In this document: positions 1 to 9,756 of the stretch, one piece after another
Position numbering within the stretch: position 1 is the stretch's first letter
Layout of the letters: the number at the start of each line of letters is the position of its first letter
Source of the DNA: Pelargonium cotyledonis
Taxonomy: Eukaryota; Streptophyta; Magnoliopsida; Geraniales; Geraniaceae
DNA length: 20,970 nt
Direction: 5' to 3'
Assembly (NCBI GenBank): GCA_036897625.1
Contig: JAYMTA010001244.1
Location: 1 to 20,970, forward strand
Translations under genes and position numbers: made by a program
Notes under the pieces: generated by a model
Seen by the model: only the letters and a program-made list of their open reading frames with translations
Database searches by the model: none
Told to the model about the DNA's origin: nothing

Positions 1-3000
1 GCCTATGAATTTGAACAGCATGCTGGTGTCAAAACTAGGCATCCAAATAATCACATATACTTGGAAAATGGGAAGCCCATTTATAGCATAATCCAAGAAT
101 TAAAAACTGCCCCTCTATGCTTACTAGATGAAGTGATAAGGGATGTGGCTGGTCCAGCTGTCAACGAAGAGTCTTTCCAGGTCTGGAAAGGTGATGCTGA
201 TTGCTTAATCATCATTTTTATTTTTATTTTTTGAATTGTGAAAATTTGAAAAGCTGGTGAAATGAGTACTGTGTCTTTTGCTGTTATAAGATGTTGATAC
301 TAACCTGCACATTGCAGCTGGTGTTCGACAAAGCAATGGATTCATCGAAGCAGATAAACAGTATAACGCCAAGCATCATAGCTTACCTCATCCAATTGCG
401 AGGTAGGAGTTTTAATTTGTTAAGATTTTCTTACCTGAATTATGCTTGTTTCTGAATGTATAATTCTTATCATGCCAAAGAATTCTCCAATTTTTCCGTT
501 AAAACTGAAGTGCTCAGCATTTTGTTTTGAGTAAAGACATATCTTTTTGGTAATGCTATAAGCTCCATCTGCTTGTTTGATTTGACTCGGACTTTATTGT
601 ATGTTTTTGTACAAACGTAAATATGTACCGATGTGTATCAATCGGAGAATTTCTTATGTGCTCTATGTTTGGCTTGCACATAGGTGGTAGATTAGAAAAG
701 CCATCAAAGAAGAAATAGAAATATGAGGAGTTTGTCTTATAAGTTCTATGTTTGATTATAAAATCAAGATTAAATTACACAAGATGTGACTGGAGTTCAT
801 GAATCTGAGGCTTCATCGCATTGCTTTACAATTTTTTTATTTGCTGTATATGATTTTTCCTATTAACGATTGATGTGTTGAAATTTGCAGCTACTCATGT
901 CAAGTGCTAGAAGAAAGTATTCAGCCTATTGTCTACCCTTCATTATCCTTCATGCCAAAGAAGCATATTAAGAAGTTTGTTCTCTCTCATTTCAAATTGG
1001 TCTATTATATGAACTGTTTTGCTCTGTCTCAATTCACATTTTCTTCTCTTGTTCAGACCAAGCTCCAACACACTGAACCCAATAATGCAACAGAAGAAAA
1101 CTACTGAAAGTGGCACCAAGAGACGGTAAAAAAATTCCCTGAGCTGTGACTGAGTAGGATATGGTTTATATTTGACATGCTCTGGTTCGAAATCAAATTA
1201 TATATACCAAGGATTAGAATGCTAGTATGATTTAAATGGGTTCAAAGGACTTTCAGACAAATACACAATAGATATAAGAAAGTTTGAATTGCCAATTATT
1301 AATACATCATGTAAAATTCAAAATCTTACATATAAAGTTAAAATAATTCCACATATGTATGCTTATATGTATATTAAACATTATTTATAATCAGATTTGA
1401 ATACTTATTGGATTGGATCTTCTTTAACGTTTGAGCCCAAATTTGCCACAATTATATATAGATGTTGCGCTCTGTTCGAGTTTGAACCGGCAGATCTTCA
1501 TCATTGATAATGGATTATCATTGTGCTGTTTCTAGGTTTTGAACTTGAAGTTTTGTCTTAAGATGTTGGAAGTCATATATATTTATCCTATCATGTTCCA
1601 TGTACTCAAATATCTTTGCTTAAATGCTTTGTTTATTGCTGAGTTTTAGATTTGTTTGAAATGCATTATCAGATAATTCCATTTTTCTCTGGCAGGGATA
1701 ATGACCTACACAGGTTACTTTTCATGCCTAATGGACTTGAGGATGGGACTGAATTGGCTTACTATGTCAAAGGACAGGTGAGGTTGCTCTCATATATTTT
1801 CTTCTTTATATGGCTTCATTTTCTGTGAGGGATATATATATATATACTATTAGCATCACATAACTCACCCGATTTTTTCAGAGAATACTTGGAGGATATA
1901 AACAGGGTAATGGCATAGTTTGTAGTTGCTGTAACAGAGAGGTATGTACCTGATCATTATGTGTTGCTAGGACACCTCTTTGGCTCCTTCTGTCCTTCTT
2001 TCTTTTTCTCTTGCATCTGTATCTAACACTTGGGATTCTTGAACAGATAAGTCCTTCACAGTTTGAGGCCCATGCTGGAATGGCTGCCAGGCGTCAACCG
2101 TAAGTGATCCATTTGATTTTTATTTTTTTAGGGTAGTGAAGTTTATCATCATGAATTAGGTTTTGTGTCCTTTTGCAGCTATCGTCATATCTATACTTCT
2201 AAGGGAGGAATGACCCTTCATGACATAGCTATTTCTTTGTCAAATGGGCAAAAGCTCGTCACTGGTGTCAGTGATGATATGTGTACACTATGTGGAGATG
2301 GGGGGAATCTGGTTCTCTGTGATAGATGCCCTCGGGCATTTCATGCAGGTGACTTGTTGTTTCTCATATAGTACATTATTTTGAATCTATATTTGGTTTT
2401 AACTGATGTTTTTCATAAATCTAGAAAAAAACAGTCAATATTTGTTCATTATATATACTACAATTGTTTTCGAAATTTCATTTACTGATCAGATATATCT
2501 CATATTATATGATATAAGCATTTGTCTAGACTCTTTTGGGATGGTTACTGTTACTTTAACTATGTTAACTAATCTCCCTTTACAGGTTTATGAAATATTA
2601 GGAACCTATTACCTGAGTCATACACTTGTCATTCTTTCTGTTGGTCTGGTTTGTATCATTCATTTTGTCGTAGTTGGTTCTGTTTCCAAGTGTTTGCAGA
2701 TGAACATCTTTCTTAGATTTTTGGGTTGCCCATGGAACTTTTTTATTTATTTGGATTATATAATCATTAGATGGTTTCTTTTTCTCTTCATTTATATGTT
2801 CTCCTTTTAGTTCTCATCAGTCGCATTGCAAATAAAAATCTTGAATAGTACTTTTTTAAATTTATATTCAGTGATTTCAGAGGTGAATATTAATCTCTTA
2901 AATGTCTAAATATAGACTTATTTGAATAACATTTTTCTTTTGTTTGTGGAATGGTTGGATTATTCTCTTGCAGCTTGTTTGGGTTTACCGTCCATTCCTG

Positions 3001-6000
3001 ACAGTGGTTGGAAGTGTTCATATTGTAGAGAGAAATTCGGTACTAGGAAAACGGCTGTTGAAGAATCTTCAAATATAGCAAGAGCTATAAAAATCAAGTT
3101 GACCCGAGTTGTTAAACCACGAGAACTTGAAATTGGTGGTTGTGTTGTTTGCAGGTTGGTTGCTCTTTTTTTTTTGTTTATTTTGCTGGCCACTTCTGTT
3201 AGTTGTATCGGTCAAAATATGAAACTGCTTCAGTTACTTGTAAATGTTCTTTTAGTTTTATTACAACTATCCTACATATTTTATTTGTTTATTAAACTGA
3301 TGCCATTTTATTGACATGTTCGTTAGGGCACATGATTTCAGTGCTGATAACTTTGACGATCGGACAGTTATGCTTTGTGACCAAGTATGGCTTGTATCTG
3401 TTTATTTGTGCGTACTTGTTCATTTAATTCATTAGGGGTTATTTATTTGTTACATTTTCTCTTTAGTGTGAGAAGGAGTTCCATGTTGGTTGCTTGCGGG
3501 ACATTGGACTGTGTGATCTAAAAGTGAGTAAAAGGTATTGTTATTCTCATAAATTATGATACTTGTAGAGGCACTCATCAATTTTCATTTCATTATACTG
3601 CAGGAACTCCCCAAGGAGGATTGGTTTTGTTGTAATGACTGTAATAGGATCCACGTGTCTCTAAAGAATTCAGTTTTGGAAGGAGAAAAGTTGATTCCAA
3701 CTTCATTGTCAAACACAATAGAAATGAAACATGAAGAGAAAGGAATAGTATTTGATGGAGCGGAGAACAATGTCAACTGGCGAATTCTAAGTGGAAAAAG
3801 TCGCTGTCCTGAAGATCTACCATTGCTTTCTAGGGCTGTTGCCATTTTTCGAGTAAGTTATTTTTAGTGATACTATGTTGGAGACTATTCCTCAAAAAAC
3901 AGAAATACACATGTTGATCACCTAGAGCTGGCAATTTTTTTTTTTTTTTTTTTTGTTTGGTGGGGGCGGGGGCTGGGGAATCATAAAAAAATGTGGGTCA
4001 GATTTCAGGTGCCTGCGGTTTGGGTCCAAATTGTCAGCTCTAGTATCACCTATGAGAATGATTCTCATAAGAAAATGTTATGACTTAAATAAAAGCTTCA
4101 CACCTTCTGCTGATATTTCATCCAAGTTCCTGCTGATCGTATACTATATTCTGTATGCCTATGCACCTTTTGCTTTGCTTTAGGTACAAATCTCATACTT
4201 TTGAGTTGTGTTGAATGATTTGAACCAATTTTGTTTTTCCGACAACTTTGCAAGCTGTAGAAGTCTAGAAGTGATTTTATATGGTTTATCTAGAAAATAT
4301 GATGAATTCCTATGAAAAGTGATTCATTATTTTATTTTGTCTAATTTCCTGCCTTGTATATTTGACAGGAATGTTTTGATCCTATTGTTTTTGGTGGTGG
4401 CCGTGATCTGATACCTTTAATGGTCCATGGGTAAGATCTTCTAGTTTTTTCATGTTGTGACCAATTCTTTTGACTGTTTGCCTTTCAGCCAGGTTTTGGA
4501 GATTGAACTCTTCAGCATTTTATCACAAATTTCCATAAATGTGCTGCAATAATTAATAGTATGTTAAGTTGAAGTGGCTGTAGTTTTCATTTAAGTTTGG
4601 AATGTGCAAATGTTAAAAATAAAATAAAAAATATTCACTTATTACAAAGGGATGTTAAGATATGTCTAACATTATATTGAGCACTATCATAAGGTTGCCA
4701 ACATATATCTGTGAGACTCATACAAACAAGAACTGTTTTCTTATATGTTGTATCATCATCATTCATTTAAGAAAATCTGCATAGAAGAAAGATCTGGTGA
4801 TGTTGTATGATGTCGTGTTCCAGTGATTTTTGCTGGTTCTGTATGTGTCTTTCTAAACTCTATAGGATGTATAAATGTAAATGTAGTGAAAATGGTTTGT
4901 GGCTATTCATGCTTGTCAATATTTGAGAATGTGATTTAGAGCACTTATGTTTATTGCTAATCATTGTCTTTTGTTTCTATTTGTGATTTTGCCTTTTATA
5001 ATCTCTCAGTTTCTCGTTCTAATGTCATCATGTTTGAATTTCCTTACAGACGAAATATATGTGGGCAAGAATTTGGAAGAATGTATTGTGTAGTTTTAAC
5101 TATGAGGTTGGTTGCCTCCAGACACTTTCTTTTGCATCTTTGTAACTGAATTCATGTATGGATTGGTTTCATCTTTGCATATAAATGTATGCACAGGTCT
5201 ATTGTTGTATCAGCTGGTCTTCTTCGAGTATTCGGTCGGGAGGTTGCCGAGCTTCCTCTAGTAGCTACAAGTAGAGAATACCAAGGAAAGGTAAGGAATG
5301 TTGGATGAGTGATATGTTATGGAATAGCTGTTAGATTCTGCTTCTTCCCCTTTTTTGTTGTACCCTTGGCTATAAATAATCTCACCAACTCGTATAAATG
5401 CATTCATTTCCAGGGTTATTTTCAAGCATTGTTCTCATGTATTGAGGGTTTACTCTGTTCACTGAACGTTCAAAAGTTGGTGCTTCCTGCGGCCGAGGAA
5501 GCCTTGTCAATCTGGACCAAGAAATTTGGTTTCAAAAAGATAAGCGATGAGCAAGTAAGTACCTTATTTGACGCTAAACAGTAAAACTAGGTGAATTAAA
5601 CAAGTTCTTTTTACCAAATTGCTGACAAATGGGGATAGTCTCTGGGTGTAAACAGCAATCTAAGAGAAGACAAGCTTTGTGTTCTGAAACTATATCTCAG
5701 CTAAACAAAGTGCTTGAAAGGCAATGTTTTTTTGTACGTAGAATAGGTCTTCTGAGCTTGCAGGCTCAGTCAAAAAAGTTAATTTGACTTTTCTACTTAT
5801 AATATTTAAACTGAATATAGAGATGACAAGTTTCAGTTCTATATGACGGATAAGTTGCCTAAAAATTTAGGATTTCATATATCTCAAGTGGTATGTAGTA
5901 GTCCATGTTTCTTAGGATGAGGAGACTGGTGAGATGTAATAATTGGAGTGGTCTTCTCGTTGGTGTTACTTGGGAATGAAGTGAGTTCAATTTGGCTGTA

Positions 6001-6238
6001 TTGACTCCCTTTTCGACATTTATATCAAAATCTATCATTCTGATATGATGCAGTGGATGAGTACCTTCCGGCTTCCTGTGTGTAGTGTTCCATTTGTATG
6101 TTGACTGTCATTGAATTTGAAACAGAGACTAACAGGTTTAACAAATTTTGGCAGTTGGCAAAGTATATGAGGGAAGTGCAGCTCACAATTTTCAAAGGAA
6201 CATCAATGCTTGAGAAGGAGGTGCAGCAGATTATATAA
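1..6238 (+). CDS. TDBD-PHD-GNAT nuclear protein (IDM1-like class), 3' part of gene
   Basis: Seventeen exons: 1-190, 318-402, 891-974, 1057-1125, 1696-1777, 1882-1941, 2047-2099, 2179-2348, 2974-3154, 3327-3384, 3467-3523, 3604-3852, 4369-4430, 5050-5106, 5197-5290, 5414-5554, 6155-6238. They join into one 591-residue open frame; the N-terminus lies outside the window. Domains in visible residues: a TDBD (1-64, with HAGVKTRHPNNHIYLENGK), a second TDBD-like unit (about 148-235, VCSCCNREISPSQFEAHAG), a complete C4HC3 PHD finger (about 243-285: CTLC, CDRC, FHAAC, CSYC), a second extended PHD (about 319-385: CVVC, CDQC, FHVGC, CCNDC), and a GNAT-like fold (about 440-565) with the acetyl-CoA loop EYQGKGYF. 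This order is that of Arabidopsis At2g36720/At2g37520 and, more distantly, the histone acetyltransferase IDM1. A chromatin-reader or acetyltransferase role is inferred from the family. The donor at 975 (AA|GTTTGT) is the least certain junction. Confidence 0.93.
3923..4042. mobile_element. hAT-type MITE in intron 12 of the PHD-GNAT gene
   Basis: The ends are inverted repeats of about 15 bp: TAGAGCTGGCAATTT at the left and, reversed, TAGAGCTGACAATTT at the right (14 of 15 match). TAGAGCTG-CAA termini are typical of plant hAT elements. The flanking octamers, TGATCACC (3915-3922) and GTATCACC (4043-4050), share their last six bases, as expected for a slightly decayed 8-bp target duplication. The 120-bp interior has no coding capacity. 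It starts with a long T tract followed by a G-rich run. Confidence 0.75.
3959..3978 (+). other. G-rich run with quadruplex potential after a poly-T tract
   Basis: Inside the MITE, about 18 T residues (ending at 3954) are followed by G runs of 2, 5, 5 and 4 separated by one or two bases. On the + strand, which is the transcribed sense of the host intron, this could fold as a two-tetrad quadruplex. It is the only strong G-run cluster in this AT-rich window. Confidence 0.5.
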
Positions 6239-7056
6239 TAATCGAAAAGACCCAGTAAAAGATGTTGGATTTGGAACCAATAGAACTTGAATAATCTGAT
6301 GTGTTGGTTTAGAATAATTTATATATTGTTTTGAGTAGTAATACTCTTTGGTTGTAAACTGCTGCTATTTTGTTTTATTGGCCAGCAGCTGGGATATGAT
6401 TGAAGATTTCTTTGTTTCCTTTTTTTAATTTTTGTTCTGTACAAACTAGAATTAAAAGGTCTCAAAAAGAAAAATATACGGATAAAAACTTTAAATACAA
6501 GTTATAAACTCGTACTTAGCATTTTAGTTTTACTTTTATTATAGCCATCTAGCGGGGCGGACAGGATGAAGCTGCTACTTGTTCTTTTGAGCTTTGAGTT
6601 GTTTATGATTATATTAATTTTTGCCTTAAACTGGGTGTTAGGCGTCATTATTGAGACAGATTATATTAATGTTTAGATCTTTTGAATAATGGTTATGAGA
6701 TTCCTGAATTGATGTTTCAAGGGTTAAGAAATAGCTTGTCAAAAAAGTGTTGTTTATGTTTAGCCAAGAGAAGTTGATTTTGTCATAAATTTCATGGTCA
6801 AATGTCATGCACATCACTCAAATATGCATATGTTTATATTTATGATGCAATGATGTGTTTGGGTTGTGTAACCAACATATTTCTATTCCCGGAACGATGT
6901 GTGTTTTTTTTAATCGGTATGTGTGTAGCTCTTCTCGAATAACTTCAAACACAATCTCATACCATTGGTAAGAAGACTTGAACTCAAGATCTTAAATAAA
7001 ATTTAAAATGCTTAAACTGGTTGACACAACATGTCTTGGCTCCCGAGATTAATGTT
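6239..7056. other. 3' UTR of the PHD-GNAT gene and AT-rich spacer
   Basis: Poly(A)-signal-like AT-rich sequence follows the stop codon (AATAATTTATATATTG near 6313). Beyond about 6400 I see no gene, RNA or complete repeat. The stretch from about 6920 to 7040 (CTTGAACTCAAGATCTTAAA and surroundings) has the look of decayed transposon sequence, but I could not place ends or a family. Confidence 0.5.
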
Positions 7057-7058
7057 TA

Positions 7059-7288
7059 CTATCTCTATTTTATATTAAATGTTATTTTAGAGTTTTTTTT
7101 AGGTAAAAAAAATTATTAAATAACTTTTATATCTTTAACTAAAAAATATAAAATTTATTCTTATTAGTTCATTAAGATTAAAATTTTTTATATTCTTTGT
7201 GAAAGTCATTATAAAAAAAATTATTATAAAATTTATTTTAAAACAAAAATTAGAGCTCAGAACTACATTTAATATGTAATGGAGGTAG
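7059..7288. mobile_element. Stowaway-type (Tc1/mariner) MITE
   Basis: A 230-bp AT-rich, non-coding element flanked by TA dinucleotides (7057-7058 and 7289-7290), the Stowaway target duplication. The left end reads CTATCTCTATTTTATATTAA and continues AATGT. The reversed right end reads CTACCTCCATTACATATTAA and continues AATGT. That is an inverted repeat of about 25 bp with four mismatches. The CTxCCTCC-type start is a degenerate form of the Stowaway consensus. The interior is A/T-run rich and can fold on itself. Confidence 0.85.
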
Positions 7289-7358
7289 TATTAATAATGC
7301 TCCTACTTGATGTACATGATTCCTGAGACCTTTACTCCCGTTTCCGTCTAATCTAGTA

Positions 7359-8458
7359 ATGGCTCTGGCCCGTAGCATTCGTAGCTTAGCCCGCAGATCC
7401 TACGCTGCTTCGCCGATTCTTCAATCTCAGTTCTCTTCGATTCGTTTCAGCTCTACGCTCACTACGCCCAAGCTCTTTGTCGGCGGTAAGTTTCTGTTCC
7501 CACGCTGTTTTCCCTATTTGTTGCCCAATGTTTGGTTGCCGAGAAAATGGCGCATAGCAATAACCATATTAGATGAGAATTTTCTTTTCGATTGTTCTCA
7601 GCAAGACACATCTCAGTTAACCAGTTTTTGTTGATTATATTGATAGCGCAGTTGTTGAGCAGTCGCTACTGTTTCACCTTTTAGGTTAATTATAACCATA
7701 TTTGTATTGATTGGATTATATCTCAGTTTGAGACTAATAGTATATACAATGGTTGGAAATGGAAATTGGAATAACACATTCAAGAGTTTTCTGATGGATT
7801 CATTGCAACAATGGCTATCTAGTCTAAACTCTAAAATGTGTTCTTGATTATACCTAAATTTTGTTGCTTGACTCTTATTGATTTGAGTGTTTCTTTTGTG
7901 AAATCATGATTGCCATTCTCGTTGGTCTTTTGTGAAATCATGATTGCCATTCTCGTTGGTCTATGATTGTGGTAGCTGAGTAATGCGCTTCACGGAGCAT
8001 TTTGTTGCCCGCCAAACACTCTTGATTCTATGTAAATACTTTATGTGAAGCACGTCTTGTGAGTGATTAATTCTTGCATAATCGGTCCTTTTTCTGGTGA
8101 AATGATGAACAGGTCTTTCAAGATTAACAAACAACGAAAAGCTAAAAGAAGCATTTTCTCGTTTTGGCAAGCTAATTGAAGGTGGTGCGATCTCCTTTGT
8201 TTCATTCCAAGCGCTCCTCTGACTCTTTTCTGATCTACTTGGCTTGATGATCCTGTAGTGAAAATCATTACAGACAAAGCGACTGGGAAATCCAAGGGAT
8301 TTGGTTTTGTTACTTATGCATCCACAGAAGATGCTGAGAAGGCTCGAGAAGAAATGAATGCTAAGTTCCTCGATGGATGGGTTATTTTTGTTGATCCTGC
8401 CAAACCAAGGGAGTACGGACAACCAACTCAACCAGGGCAAACATCTTCTGAAACTTGA
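7359..8458 (+). CDS. Organelle-targeted single-RRM RNA-binding protein
   Basis: Three exons, 7359-7485, 8113-8181 and 8259-8458, encode 131 residues. Residues 1-36 are rich in Arg, Ser and Ala and lack acidic residues (MALARSIRSLARRSYAAS...), as in mitochondrial or dual-targeted presequences. Residues 38-115 form one complete RRM with RNP2 LFVGGL (39-44) and RNP1 KGFGFVTY (78-85). After this comes only a short polar tail (GQPTQPGQTSSET) with no glycine-rich domain. The size and layout match the small organelle RRM proteins of plants, some of which act in organelle RNA editing or splicing; which role applies here cannot be told from sequence. The ATG is the first in the frame, and both introns split codons after the first base. 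From memory the Arabidopsis counterpart is At2g37510. Confidence 0.93.
7893..7960. repeat. Perfect 2 x 34-bp tandem duplication in RRM intron 1
   Basis: The unit beginning CTTTTGTGAAATCATGATTG occupies 7893-7926 and again 7927-7960 with no mismatch. It lies within intron 1 of the RRM gene, about 150 bp before the acceptor. Identity of the copies implies a recent slip or duplication. Confidence 0.95.
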
Positions 8459-8931
8459 CTAAGATCAAACACGACTATTGGTTGGTGTGGGTGATCACAT
8501 TACAATTTTCAAGAGATCGTGACATATAAAATATCTGTTTGTTTAGCTGAAGATCGATACATGAGCTCTCGGTACTTGCCTTTGATAGCAAGAATTATTA
8601 AACCAGTATCATTTTTCATCTTGCAAGTGTTCTTTATAGTTGTGCCGTGTTTTAACATCAGGCGGCAAAAAGTTATTGTTTGTACATTACATTTAGATGT
8701 AGGTGGTGTTGGAGTATAATGAAACTATTGTAACTGGTTTATGAGTTCTCAGGCCCTATTCTATCACCTAGACCATGACTGCTTGATTGCAACAAGCTCG
8801 GGTCAGAATGGAGAATTCAATTTTTTTTGGGGGATTGGTGTTCGATCTCCGCTCAATGCACTCTTGAGAAGAGAGATGAGTGATTTATTCTCAAATGACG
8901 ATTAATCTGAGTATGGTAAAACGACATACAT
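8459..8931. other. RRM gene 3' UTR and spacer
   Basis: This holds the 3' untranslated region of the RRM gene and then non-coding sequence. A homopolymer T run sits at about 8821-8828. No convincing gene or RNA was found; the short open frame at 8519-8719 has no recognisable protein character. Confidence 0.5.
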
Positions 8932-9500
8932 TTTTTTTTATCAACAAAAAGTATTTTTTTATTAGTTTCGAAGATAGTAACAAAAGTACAAACACCCTAG
9001 AAACAAAGGAAAATAACAAGATGAATCTCTAGTCAAAACAACTAGGAGCAAAAATGAACTAATAAAAATGAGAAAACGCTAAAATGTGAATTGCATTCCA
9101 GCAACTGAACATCCGGAATGGAGGGTAAAAACAACTCCGAGCTTTGATGTGAGAAACTTGCAATGACGTGGGTGGTTTCTTGAAATAAAATATCGAAACA
9201 ACTCTGAGCTTTTGAGAGAGTTTGTGTATTGCCTTTTGGATGATTAGCATTCCAATTGATGGTTGTCGTGAATGAAGTAAAAGCGAAAGCAGTAGGGGCT
9301 TACGAACCAAGATTATTGGTTCAAATCTTTCAATTCTTTGAGTAAAACCTTTTATGGACAACGGCTGATTAGGCCAAGAGTTTTATCAACCGCAAATTTG
9401 CAAATCCACTTAGAGATTCTATGATTTAGCAAGAAAATAGACACTTGGAAAAACAGTTGTGTGAAGACTTTGGACCCACTGGAAGCACCAATCATTTATA
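8932..9500 (-). mobile_element. Probable 5'-truncated LINE (L1-like) 3' end
   Basis: Read on the minus strand, the sequence ends in AAAAAAATACTTTTTGTTGA followed by TAAAAAAAAA (tail at about 8932-8940 on +). This is the usual look of plant L1 3' ends, including TTTGTACTTTTGTTA a little upstream. The 5' boundary near 9500 is a guess, I found no target duplication, and no reverse transcriptase motif is present, so only a 3' non-coding part would remain. It could instead be ordinary spacer. Confidence 0.4.
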
Positions 9501-9756
9501 GTAACGTTCTTATTTTAGGAAAATCCGAATAGTAGGTCTAAAAATCTTCCGAAATTGTTATATCTTAACAATCCGAAAATCATTCAACCACGTGCTTACT
9601 CAGCAGCCACGTCGGAATCGGTTTGCTAAACCCTCATTTTCACCATCGTCGTCATCACCAAGCCGCAAAACCCTCACTTTACCGAAATCCAAGATCCCAC
9701 AATCACGAGCAAAACCTAAAATTTTCCTTTCTCAGAGGAGGTCGATCCATCCAGCA
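9501..9756 (+). promoter_or_regulatory. ArgJ promoter and 5' leader
   Basis: Non-coding sequence upstream of the chosen ArgJ start. It becomes C-rich from about 9585, with short AAACCCT-like (telo-box-like) pieces at about 9628 and 9665 that are common in leaders of plant housekeeping genes. No clear TATA box is visible. The frame of the ArgJ start stays open back to an ATG at 9592. Confidence 0.45.

Noticed and set aside
2406-2810. 134-codon open frame rich in Phe, Ile and Leu
   Set aside because: It lies wholly in the AT-rich intron between the two halves of the first PHD finger; the hydrophobic look comes from T-rich intron DNA.
7961-8440. 159-codon minus-strand open frame
   Set aside because: It overlaps two RRM exons in antisense and has no protein family character.
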